A stretch of 64,000 bases of DNA, from NCBI RefSeq assembly GCF_015689195.1, contig NZ_CP065044.1, forward strand, positions 1,550,001 to 1,614,000, given 5' to 3'. Position 1 is the stretch's first letter, and the number at the start of each line of letters is the position of its first letter. Positions 29,809 to 37,487 of this stretch are shown here, piece by piece. The position numbers were made by a program, and so were the translations under genes. The DNA comes from Pectobacterium aroidearum (lineage in GTDB: Bacteria; Pseudomonadota; Gammaproteobacteria; Enterobacterales; Enterobacteriaceae). Below the pieces are notes generated by a model. The model was not told where the DNA came from and did no database searches. It saw only the letters and a list, made by a program, of their open reading frames with translations.

Positions 29809-29825
29809 ATTAAGTTAACATTAAG
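29809..29825. promoter_or_regulatory. PmrA-box-like repeat upstream of dlt
   Basis: ATTAAG-TTAAC-ATTAAG (CTTAAT-N5-CTTAAT on the other strand) is a full match to the PmrA pattern HTTAAK-N5-HTTAAK on either strand. It lies 373 bp before dltD and 87 bp before the divergent zinc-ribbon-like gene. Confidence 0.6.
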
Positions 29826-29863
29826 AGAATGGTTTGTCAGATGAAATAAAAAGGAAGGTCAGG

Positions 29864-29905
29864 ATGACGCTATTCGTACTTATTCATCACACCAAAGATT
29901 CTTGA
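29864..29905 (+). CDS. Possible 13-codon leader peptide before dlt
   Basis: A short frame (MTLFVLIHHTKDS) follows a very strong ribosome-binding site, AAGGAAGG at 29851-29858, just downstream of the PmrA-like box. It could be a regulatory leader peptide. No attenuator hairpin was identified, so it may also be chance. Confidence 0.25.
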   Translation: MTLFVLIHHTKDS

Positions 29906-30198
29906 ACGCCATCATCACTGAAATCACTCACAAATCTGAGAACTCGGAGCTGTCAACAACCCTTTACTGCCTCATATTCAGGCGGCGTAGATGATAATGA
30001 CGGCCTGAAAACCCTTCTCCTATCTGGTTATCAGCCTGATTATTGTGACGGACATAAACACTGTACATACCGTTACACAGCAACGCTCATCATCGGCGAT
30101 AAGCCTGGTATATAATCCAAAAATACAGGGATCGATTTACTGTGAAGATAAAAATTCACAACTTTCAAACAATAAATATCATGTAGCCTTACTTTATA

Positions 30199-31335
30199 AT
30201 GAAAATCAAAAATACTCTCTGCCTACATATCCTGATGGCTACCCTTGCCATCCTGTTTCTTAGCGTTCCCCCGCTGGTGAAGAGCGTTGATCCGGCGCTG
30301 ACATTCCAGCCGATGATTAACACGATGGAAGGGACGGCAAAAGAACAAAAGGAAAAGATAGCCACCATTTCCCATGCATTACAGGGAAATGCGATTTTCT
30401 TTCTCGGCGCTTCCGAGGTCTCTACATCGGAAGATGAACATTACGCTGTCTATAATTACTTTAATAACCAGTTACATCGTCCGGTTGTGGCCTATGGCGA
30501 TAGCTATGTAGATAGCGTCACGCACTTTTTACTGCTTTCACGTTTTAAAAATGAGCTTAACGCTAACAGTAAAGTTGTTTTGCTGCTGGCACCCGATAGC
30601 TTTTATTCAGACGGTATTCCCCCGGCAATTTTTGCCAATAATTTCCCGGCATCTATTTTTAATCCCCTGATGCAGGATGATCAGACGCGCCCCTTTTTGG
30701 TCAATTACTTACAACATATCGATAAAGAAGAGATAAGCCACTTAACGTTTGGCCAAATGCAAGTCTATGGCTGGGATCCACAAATTATCTGGCAGGAAGT
30801 GAGTTATCAATTTGCTAATTTCTGCGAGCTAATAAAAAACGACTGGCTGTCGATGCTAGGTATTATTCCCCAGCCGACACAACCGTGGCCACATCGGTCA
30901 ACTGTCAATACGATTCCTGACTGGAATCGCGAGTTGGCGCAGGCTCAGTTGTTGAATCAGTCCCGCGAGCAAAGTGCAGACACATTGTGGATGGATAAAT
31001 CCGTTTTTGCAGACGATAAAACACCGGAAGAGTGGGACGATGCACCGATTGTTCCGGCGCAGATGGAAGCGTTATCGGCGACGATCAAACTGCTGAAAGC
31101 GCGCAACGTCCAGTTTGTTGTGATTGTCGATCCGATTAATCCGTGGGCAATTAAAAATTCCGAGAAATTCCAGCCAGTCGATACCCAGATCAGATCGATG
31201 CTGGAGGCAAATCAGGTTCGCTATTTTGATATGTATGCGCAGCCTTATCAGAACGGCTGGAATTGGGATCGCCTGCACCCAACCGATCCGGCATGGGTCG
31301 CGATGGATCAATTTATTGCAGAGAGTTTTAAATGA
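30199..31335 (+). CDS. dltD: DltD-family D-alanyl transfer protein
   Basis: SGNH-like esterase anchored to the inner membrane by an N-terminal helix (residues about 8-28) with its body in the periplasm; 378 residues. The catalytic set of DltD is present: Ser in FFLGASEVSTSE near residue 75 and the Asp/His pair in NWDRLHPTDPAW near the C-terminus. In Gram-positive bacteria DltD takes D-alanine from DltX to teichoic acid; here the acceptor must be another envelope polymer. It is first in the operon and overlaps dltX by 4 bp. No good ribosome-binding site precedes ATG 30199, so the start is less certain. Confidence 0.85.
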   Translation: MKIKNTLCLHILMATLAILFLSVPPLVKSVDPALTFQPMINTMEGTAKEQKEKIATISHALQGNAIFFLGASEVSTSEDEHYAVYNYFNNQLHRPVVAYGDSYVDSVTHFLLLSRFKNELNANSKVVLLLAPDSFYSDGIPPAIFANNFPASIFNPLMQDDQTRPFLVNYLQHIDKEEISHLTFGQMQVYGWDPQIIWQEVSYQFANFCELIKNDWLSMLGIIPQPTQPWPHRSTVNTIPDWNRELAQAQLLNQSREQSADTLWMDKSVFADDKTPEEWDDAPIVPAQMEALSATIKLLKARNVQFVVIVDPINPWAIKNSEKFQPVDTQIRSMLEANQVRYFDMYAQPYQNGWNWDRLHPTDPAWVAMDQFIAESFK

Positions 31336-31454
31336 TGAAAACTGCCATTCGCCTTTTTTTCCTTTATCTCTTTCTGGCAGTCACCATCGTCGCATGGACT
31401 TCTGTTGATGAAAGCATGAGTTTAAAAGTGCATTTTGAATATCAAAAATTCTGA
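31332..31454 (+). CDS. dltX: DltX-like membrane microprotein (40 residues)
   Basis: A short frame that automatic annotation may skip. It begins ATGATG overlapping the dltD stop, encodes one N-terminal transmembrane helix (about residues 6-22, LFFLYLFLAVTIVAW), and ends exactly in F35-E-Y37-Q-K-F40. FxYxxF at the C-terminus is the conserved motif of Gram-positive DltX, whose tyrosine carries D-alanine between DltB and DltD. dltB begins 7 bp downstream. Position, size, topology and motif all agree, but in Gram-positive operons dltX precedes dltA, so gene order differs. Confidence 0.8.
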   Translation: MMKTAIRLFFLYLFLAVTIVAWTSVDESMSLKVHFEYQKF

Positions 31455-31461
31455 AGGATGA

Positions 31462-32583
31462 ATGATGTACAGCTCCGGAATGTTTTTTTTCCTTCTGTTT
31501 TCATCGGCCTTACTGTTCGCGCTGGTTAATCGCGTATTCAGTTATCGGCTGACGTATTTATCCGCCTTTTCCGTATTGGCGGTGCTAGGCTGGGGATATA
31601 TTTTCCAGGGGGATTACCTTGTTCCCGTGGCGGTTTTCCTGAGCTTTTATCTTCTGGTCACCTTAAAAGAGAAAGGGTGGTTAAAAACCTGGCAGGCAGT
31701 CAGCCTGACGCTGTTGCCGCTATTTTTGGTGAAATTACACCTCAATAACCACTGGGGCATGATCGGCCTGTCCTTTATGACCTTCCGCGCCATTGATGTG
31801 CTGCTTTATCGCAGCAAAAAAGATGGTCAGCATTTCCTGCATTACTTCTGCTACCTCTTTATGCCTTTTATTATTCTGGCTGGCCCGATGTATCGCTGGC
31901 GGACATGGGTTAATGACATCACTAAGCCTGTCTTCACGCTCACCCGTGAGCAGTTTTTGGTGGCCATGGAGCAAATTTTTACCGGCATTATTCAGAAGTT
32001 CTTATTTGCCATGCTGATCAATAATCTGGTTATTGAATCGTGGAGCCATCGCCCGTTTACGTTAAGCGTTGGCGTCGTGATGTCGCTGGCCTACAGCGCC
32101 TATCTCTACTTTGATTTTGCCGGCTACAGCAATATGGCTATCGGGGCTGGTCGCTTATTTGGCCTGAGTATCCCGGCAAACTTCAATCTGCCTATTCTGG
32201 CCAAAAACCCGCAGGATTTCTGGCGGCGCTTCCATATCAGCCTGTCTGAATGGCTGCGGGATGTGGTCTTTATGCCGATTTATATGAATCTGATGAAGCT
32301 CGACTTTTTCCGACAGAACAAAACGTTGGCGCAGAATATTGGCATCTTCTGCACCCTGTTTTGTATGGGGGCATGGAACGGGCTTGAACGACACTATGTC
32401 ATCAGCGGCGCGCTGTTTGGCGCCATTTCCGTTGCTCACAACATGTTGCAGTGGTCAGCCAAACGCAGCCCAACGCTGAGCAATTGTCTACATCATCCGG
32501 TTATTGTGTTCATCGGTCGAATTCTGACGCTGGCAAGCGCTGCGGCCTCCCTCTACATCTTTAGCGGAATGTCTCCTCTATGA
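31462..32583 (+). CDS. dltB: DltB-family MBOAT acyltransferase
   Basis: Inner-membrane O-acyltransferase of 373 residues with about ten or eleven hydrophobic helices. It should take D-alanine from DltC on the cytoplasmic side and pass it to DltX. The MBOAT core is visible: YFDFAGYSNMAIGAGRLFG, then NPQDFWRRFHISLSEWLRD with the conserved His258. The second MBOAT motif, normally WHG, reads GAWNGLERHY, giving Asn306 where the family usually has the catalytic His; His311 lies five residues on. It overlaps dltA by 4 bp. Confidence 0.88.
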   Translation: MMYSSGMFFFLLFSSALLFALVNRVFSYRLTYLSAFSVLAVLGWGYIFQGDYLVPVAVFLSFYLLVTLKEKGWLKTWQAVSLTLLPLFLVKLHLNNHWGMIGLSFMTFRAIDVLLYRSKKDGQHFLHYFCYLFMPFIILAGPMYRWRTWVNDITKPVFTLTREQFLVAMEQIFTGIIQKFLFAMLINNLVIESWSHRPFTLSVGVVMSLAYSAYLYFDFAGYSNMAIGAGRLFGLSIPANFNLPILAKNPQDFWRRFHISLSEWLRDVVFMPIYMNLMKLDFFRQNKTLAQNIGIFCTLFCMGAWNGLERHYVISGALFGAISVAHNMLQWSAKRSPTLSNCLHHPVIVFIGRILTLASAAASLYIFSGMSPL

Positions 32584-34013
32584 ACCTTCACTCTGAGCTT
32601 CAGGAACTGCAAGATTTCCTCCGTGCGGCCTTACTCCAACCCGCCAACCCAGATTGGTTGGCGATTAGCGGCAGCGATGACGCGATGACCTGGCAACAGC
32701 TCTCCGTCGCCGTGACAGACTGGTGGCATCGCTATCAGCAATGCCAGCAGCCTGCGGGATTGCCGGTCGTGTTATATGGTCACCAGCAGGCTGAGTTTGC
32801 CGTAGCGATCTATAGCTGTTTGCTGCATAACATTCCGTATATCCCAGTGGATTGCATCTATCCGCAAGAGCGGCTTAAAGAGATTTGCCATCTGGCGAGC
32901 GCGCCTTACTATTATGATGTCGCGACCCGACAGTTCATTGCGACCGGGGAGGCCGGACAGGCGCTGGTCGAGCAGGACCTTGCCTATATTATGTTTACCT
33001 CTGGCAGCACCGGAAAACCTAAAGGAGTGCAGATCGGACGTGAAAGCCTGTGGCACTTCATGAAGTGGGTACGTCAGGACTTTTCGCTGCCGGACGTGCC
33101 GGTGCTGATGAACCATGCGGTGTTCAGCTTCGATCTCTCGTTGATCCCGTTGCTGGCGAATCTGGCAACCGGAGGGCATATCGTTCTGAATGCGAAAGAG
33201 GATATCGCGGCAGAAAACTGGCTCGATCGCCTGAAAGACAACGGCGTTTCCGTCTGGGTGTCAACGCCGTCTTTCGCTTACCAGAAGCTGCTCTCGCCTC
33301 AGTTCAACAGTGAATATTTACCTGAACTCAACGTCTTTGTGTTCATTGGCGAAGTGCTAAATAAAGCATTGGTCAAACAGCTACGCCGCCGCTTCCCGCA
33401 GGCCAAAATTCTCAACTCTTATGGGCCAACAGAAGCGACTATCGCGACCACTGTTATCGAAATCACCGATGAAATCCTACACAGCGACAACGATCTGCTG
33501 CCGGTCGGCGCGATGATGCCGGATTCCAGAATGGAAATTACCGCTGAAGGTGAGTTGATCATTTGGGGCAAAAACGTGATGCGCGGCTACCTTGGGCTCG
33601 CGAAAGAGAATGCCGAAAAATTGCTGCGTCGGGAAAGCGAAGCGTTCCGGGGCTACAGAACGGGCGATCTGGGCTACGAGAATGGGTTGCTATACTGCCA
33701 GGGGCGTAATGACAGCCAAATCAAACTAAATGGCTACCGTATTGAAATCAACGAGATTGAAAACCGCCTGCTGGCGATGTCCGACATCAGTGAAGCGGTG
33801 GTTCTGCCGCTGATGAAATCGGGCGGCGGCGTTCTGCGCATCGCGGCGTTCTGCGTCACGAACTTAGCGCCTGAAGCGATTAAAACGTCACTCTCGAAAG
33901 TCATCCCGCCTTACATGGTGCCTTCCCAAATTATTATCAAAGATGCGTTGCCGCTGAATCCTAACGGCAAAATCGACCGTAAACTGCTGGACACCCATGC
34001 CCGCACGATCTAA
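32580..34013 (+). CDS. dltA: D-alanine--D-alanyl carrier protein ligase
   Basis: Cytoplasmic adenylation enzyme of 477 residues in the ANL superfamily. It activates D-alanine with ATP and loads it on DltC. Core motifs in order: YIMFTSGSTGKPKGV (P-loop, near residue 140), LNSYGPTEATIATT, YRTGDLGYENG (A7/A8 region) and NGYRIEINEIE, and the C-terminal lysine in NPNGKIDRKLL. The domain layout is that of a stand-alone adenylating enzyme without condensation domains. It lies between dltB and dltC, 13 bp before dltC. Confidence 0.9.
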   Translation: MNLHSELQELQDFLRAALLQPANPDWLAISGSDDAMTWQQLSVAVTDWWHRYQQCQQPAGLPVVLYGHQQAEFAVAIYSCLLHNIPYIPVDCIYPQERLKEICHLASAPYYYDVATRQFIATGEAGQALVEQDLAYIMFTSGSTGKPKGVQIGRESLWHFMKWVRQDFSLPDVPVLMNHAVFSFDLSLIPLLANLATGGHIVLNAKEDIAAENWLDRLKDNGVSVWVSTPSFAYQKLLSPQFNSEYLPELNVFVFIGEVLNKALVKQLRRRFPQAKILNSYGPTEATIATTVIEITDEILHSDNDLLPVGAMMPDSRMEITAEGELIIWGKNVMRGYLGLAKENAEKLLRRESEAFRGYRTGDLGYENGLLYCQGRNDSQIKLNGYRIEINEIENRLLAMSDISEAVVLPLMKSGGGVLRIAAFCVTNLAPEAIKTSLSKVIPPYMVPSQIIIKDALPLNPNGKIDRKLLDTHARTI

Positions 34014-34026
34014 TGACTCAGGAAAA

Positions 34027-34251
34027 ATGATGGAACAAGAAATACTCGCGCTGTTTGAAAAGATCTTATCCCGCAAAGTGGGTTTCAATGATGAGCTGAT
34101 AGAGTCCGATATTCTCGACTCTATTCTGGCGGTCGACTTGGTACTGGAAGTGCAGGACGTTTACGGCTGCGTGATCCCGCCAACCGAAGTCGCTACCGTA
34201 CTGAAAACTCCGGCGGACTTGGCTCGCTATATTGAAGAGAACCGCGGCTAG
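34027..34251 (+). CDS. dltC: D-alanyl carrier protein
   Basis: A 74-residue acyl-carrier-like protein. Ser32 in SDILDSILAVDL is the phosphopantetheine attachment site, in the DS context used by DltC. The following helix VLEVQDVYGCVIPPTEV is the usual partner-recognition helix. ATG 34027 (with ATG 34030 next to it) follows CAGGAAAA. It is last in the operon and is followed by a terminator. Confidence 0.88.
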   Translation: MMEQEILALFEKILSRKVGFNDELIESDILDSILAVDLVLEVQDVYGCVIPPTEVATVLKTPADLARYIEENRG

Positions 34252-34281
34252 GGCTGAAACGGCAACGGCTTTTCATGATTT

Positions 34282-34313
34282 AAAAACCCTGGATATTTAT
34301 CTGGGGTTTTTTT
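34282..34313 (+). terminator. Terminator of the dlt operon
   Basis: AAAAACCC pairs with GGGTTTTT (loop about 14 nt with extra wobble pairing), followed by Ts, 30 bp beyond dltC. Confidence 0.85.
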
Positions 34314-34390
34314 ATGGGATTTTATTCAGGTTGATTACATCATCAGATAGTGGTGAACAATAGGGGGAGTGATTCTCTATTCCAACCACC

Positions 34391-34443
34391 CTAATTATTA
34401 TAATTGTATCCGTGGTGTTGAAAATTTGTTGCCGATATTATCT
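34391..34443 (+). promoter_or_regulatory. Promoter-region block shared with hcp (copy 1)
   Basis: This 53-bp block is identical at 41 positions, without gaps, to 37402-37454 upstream of hcp; the first 16 bases (CTAATTATTATAATTG) are fully identical. It holds TTGAAA and a -10-like TATTAT with 17-bp-type spacing and ends 41 bp before the dioxygenase start. It is probably a promoter with an activator site. Confidence 0.65.
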
Positions 34444-34484
34444 GAAAAGATCTTTCAACAATGGATAATACACGGAGACGTAAA

Positions 34485-35363
34485 ATGGACTCATTCACTT
34501 TAGAAGATCGATTTAATTATCAACCTTTAACCAATTCTCAAGGTGAAATCTACCCTTTTGGCGTGAGTATTGAACCTAAACAGTCAGGTGTGCATATTGG
34601 CGAATTATCGCCTAACTGGCTGCGTACACTCGTAGAGAACCAACAATTAGTGATACTGCGGGGCTTTGATAGTTTTACGAGTGCAGAAAATTTAACAACA
34701 TACTGCGCCGCCATGGGTGACATTATGCAATGGCCGTTTGGCGCCGTGTTGGAACTGGTTGAACAGCCCGATGCTACCGATCATATCTTTGCTAACAACT
34801 ATGTCCCCTTGCACTGGGATGGCATGTACCTTAAGACCGTGCCTGAGCTCCAGGTCTTTCAATGCGTCTCAGCGATTGGCGAAGGGCAGGGTGGGCGAAC
34901 CACGTTTTCTAGTACCACCACTGCGTTACGTCTGGCATCACCCGAAACCAAAGCGTTGTGGCAACGTGCAACAGGTCAGTATCAGCGTGCCGTCGAGCTA
35001 TATAGCAGTACCGCAGAAGCGCCTATTATAGAACAGCACCCTTACCGCACTTATCCCGTCATTCGCTTTTGTGAGCCGCCGATTGCTGGCGATAAAGAAT
35101 TCTTGAACCCATCCACTTATCATTTCTCAGGCATTGAACCTGAAGAGCAAGAGCTATTACTCAGCAGTTTGCAACAAGCCTTATATGATCCACGGGTTCA
35201 GTATGCGCATCAGTGGCAAAGCGGCGATATTGTCATTGCAGATAACTACTCGTTATTACACGGTCGTGAATCTTATGCCAGCCAGAGTGGCCGTCATCTA
35301 CGTCGGGTGCACATCCATGCGAAACAGCCGCTGACTAACCCACATTTGGTGCAACCGTCATGA
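34485..35363 (+). CDS. TauD/TfdA-family Fe(II)/2-oxoglutarate dioxygenase, PvcB/IsnB-like
   Basis: A 292-residue non-haem iron oxygenase. The 2-His-1-carboxylate facial triad shows as HWD in NNYVPLHWDGMY (about residues 106-108) and a distal His in NYSLLHGRESY, with the 2-oxoglutarate-binding Arg in GRHLRRVHIHA. The segment WPFGAVLELVEQ...DHIFANNYVPLHWDGMYL is what I associate with PvcB, which oxidises isonitrile-functionalised tyrosine; no PvcA-type isonitrile synthase gene is present nearby. ATG 34485 follows GGAG by seven bases; ATG 34461 is less likely. It overlaps the next gene by 4 bp, so the two act together. Confidence 0.75.
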   Translation: MDSFTLEDRFNYQPLTNSQGEIYPFGVSIEPKQSGVHIGELSPNWLRTLVENQQLVILRGFDSFTSAENLTTYCAAMGDIMQWPFGAVLELVEQPDATDHIFANNYVPLHWDGMYLKTVPELQVFQCVSAIGEGQGGRTTFSSTTTALRLASPETKALWQRATGQYQRAVELYSSTAEAPIIEQHPYRTYPVIRFCEPPIAGDKEFLNPSTYHFSGIEPEEQELLLSSLQQALYDPRVQYAHQWQSGDIVIADNYSLLHGRESYASQSGRHLRRVHIHAKQPLTNPHLVQPS

Positions 35364-36793
35364 AACCACAGCATGTTGATCTCATGATTATCGGCGCCGG
35401 GCCAGTCGGCCTGGCCTGTGCCTATCTTGCTCAGCTGTCAGGTTTAAGCACTGTCATTATCGATAAATCATCAGGGCCGCTAACGGTAGGCCGTGCTGAT
35501 GCGCTAAACGCCCGTAGCTTACAGCTGTTTGAAATTATCGGTTTATTCGACGAGCTTTACCCCTTAGGCAAAACCTGCAATACCAGCTCAGTCTGGTCAA
35601 AAGGTAAATTTATTTCACGCCAATCTACCTGGTGGGATGCTTTAGAAGGCTGTTTCCACAAGCATTTTTTAATGATTGGTCAGGCTTATGTGGAACAAGC
35701 GCTCGATAATAAGCTCACCGAACTAAAGAGTGCCGTGCGCCGTAATACTTCTGTGGAAAATATTGTGCTGGAGGGCGACGGCTGCCTCACTACGCTCACC
35801 AACGGTGAGACCGTGCGTTCCCGGTATTTGATTGGTGCAGATGGTTCACGATCGTTTGTGCGCCAACACTTTGCTATCCCGTTTGAGATCACGCGACCAC
35901 AAATTACCTGGGCCGTGATTGATGGTGAAATAGAAACTGATTTCCCAAAAGTACCAGAGATTATTGTTTTCCAGGCTGAAACTGCCGATGTAGCGTGGAT
36001 ACCACGTGAAGGTAAGATTGATCGTTTCTATATCCAGATGGAGAGCGAGGACTTCACGCAACAGCAGGCGGTAGATAAAATTAATCATGCTCTGCAACCA
36101 CACCGTCTTCGTTTCAAGTCGATTGAGTGGTACTCACAATTCTCGGTTAAAGAGTCCGTAGCAGAACATTATAGCCTTGAAAATAAATTATTTATCGCTG
36201 GTGATGCGAGCCATATTCACTCGGTAAATGGTGGGCAAGGGTTAAATACCGGGTTGGCTGATGCATTTAACCTCATCTGGAAAATAGCGATGATTACCCA
36301 TCATCATGCGCCTCAAACGCTATTACAGACTTACGAAACAGAGCGAAAAGCGGTCGCGCTGGAAGTGGTAAAAACGTCAGCGGAACTCGTGCGTTCGACC
36401 AAAACCTCAGAGACAGGCAACCATGCCGATGATTACGTCAAGATTGTCGAAAAACGTGCGGGTTACATCACGGGGATGGGCGTTCGCTATGGAACCGACG
36501 GGCGTGTTGGTGAAAGGCTGCATGATTTTATGTGGTGTGATCCTCAATCTGGGCAGCCTGGCAGAATTTACTCACATTTAAATTATCGTCATTACAGTTT
36601 GCTCATCATCGGCGCGGCAGATGTACCTGCATCACTGCCTGATATCGTCAATATTCTGCACGTTGAAACGGGAAGTAGCCCCTATTCCGATCAATACCTG
36701 TTAGTTCGGCCAGATGGCTATATAGCCGCCACCGCTCCTCTCGACCATCCTTCAGTCATCAGTCATTACTTCAGTGACTGGCGAGTTCAATAG
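35360..36793 (+). CDS. FAD-dependent aromatic hydroxylase-type monooxygenase
   Basis: A 477-residue group A flavin monooxygenase. The N-terminal FAD motif is LMIIGAGPVGLACAYLAQLSG, with the later conserved GADGSRSFVR (DG motif) and IAGDASHIHSVNGGQGLNTG (GD motif). Relatives hydroxylate phenols or tailor natural products. Coupled by overlap to the PvcB-like dioxygenase, it probably acts on the same small-molecule intermediate, which is unknown. It is followed by a terminator, so the operon has two genes. Confidence 0.82.
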   Translation: MKPQHVDLMIIGAGPVGLACAYLAQLSGLSTVIIDKSSGPLTVGRADALNARSLQLFEIIGLFDELYPLGKTCNTSSVWSKGKFISRQSTWWDALEGCFHKHFLMIGQAYVEQALDNKLTELKSAVRRNTSVENIVLEGDGCLTTLTNGETVRSRYLIGADGSRSFVRQHFAIPFEITRPQITWAVIDGEIETDFPKVPEIIVFQAETADVAWIPREGKIDRFYIQMESEDFTQQQAVDKINHALQPHRLRFKSIEWYSQFSVKESVAEHYSLENKLFIAGDASHIHSVNGGQGLNTGLADAFNLIWKIAMITHHHAPQTLLQTYETERKAVALEVVKTSAELVRSTKTSETGNHADDYVKIVEKRAGYITGMGVRYGTDGRVGERLHDFMWCDPQSGQPGRIYSHLNYRHYSLLIIGAADVPASLPDIVNILHVETGSSPYSDQYLLVRPDGYIAATAPLDHPSVISHYFSDWRVQ

Positions 36794-36805
36794 AATAAAC
36801 GTTGC

Positions 36806-36836
36806 CGGCTCAGTGGGATTGTACTGAGCCGATTTT
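36806..36836 (+). terminator. Terminator of the dioxygenase-monooxygenase operon
   Basis: CGGCTCAGT pairs with ACTGAGCCG around an 8-nt loop and is followed by ATTTTT, a clear intrinsic terminator. Confidence 0.88.
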
Positions 36837-36840
36837 TCTC

Positions 36841-37401
36841 TGTCGTGCAAAGTGTAATAGAGCACGCTAGACGTTATTTTGCTTACAATCCAAACTTCAA
36901 AGTCTATAGAGATGTCATCTCTTTTGATCGGCTGCTGAACTCTGCTAACGAGCGCGCCTCTCTGCTGCTGAGACTAAGCAAGATGCGGTTAATGAAGTGG
37001 GGTTCTTCGCAACTAAATACGGTATGTAAACGGCGACACACGGTAGAGAAATTAAAGCGTTATTTCGGAAATTGGGGCGCGGAATGGTAATGTTCTGGTT
37101 ATTATTTTCCCGAAATACAAAAAATGAGTATGTCAGACGACATGTAAAAGTGAATGGTTCGGTTTGGCGGGCGCTTACATCTGAATTTTATTAATCTCCC
37201 CAGCCTGACGGGTTTATACTTTTATGCTTATAATTTTTTAAATAAGTTCCAAAAAAACATCACGAGGCTCGACCTCACCACCAAGAAGTTCCTTCTTAAA
37301 ATCGTATGTAGGGTTATTTAATTTTCTGTCGATGGGGAACGTTCATAATAATTTATAAATAATAAAATCGATTCACTGATTTCTTTGAACCTCATACCAT
37401 T
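36841..37401. other. Intergenic region between the monooxygenase gene and hcp
   Basis: About 560 bp without a gene I can support. A GTG-started 81-codon rightward frame (36845-37090) is rich in basic residues but matches nothing I know and lacks a ribosome-binding site; it could be a relic of a lost gene. Confidence 0.4.
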
Positions 37402-37454
37402 CTAATTATTATAATTGCATCCATAGTCTTAAGCATTCATTAGCGATAATATCT
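37402..37454 (+). promoter_or_regulatory. Promoter-region block shared with the dioxygenase operon (copy 2)
   Basis: Same block as 34391-34443 (41/53 identical, same length), ending 33 bp before the hcp start. The -10-like TAATAT is kept; the -35 position reads CTTAAG here. Confidence 0.65.
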
Positions 37455-37487
37455 ACAAGGCTCAAAACCATTGAAAAGGAAATTTAT

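Larger units (their letters stand above)
29723..30198. other. Upstream region of the dlt operon
   Basis: About 475 bp containing a PmrA-like box (29809-29825), a possible 13-codon leader frame (29864-29905) and, close to dltD, a -10-like TATAAT at 30111-30116 without a good -35. A 72-codon frame starting with GTG at 30045 overlaps dltD out of frame and is not supported. Confidence 0.5.

Noticed and set aside
30045-30263. 72-codon frame overlapping the dltD start
   Set aside because: Overlaps dltD out of frame, has a GTG start without Shine-Dalgarno, and composition is not protein-like.
36845-37090. GTG-started 81-codon frame after the monooxygenase terminator
   Set aside because: Not recognised, no ribosome-binding site; might be a gene relic but cannot be supported as a gene.
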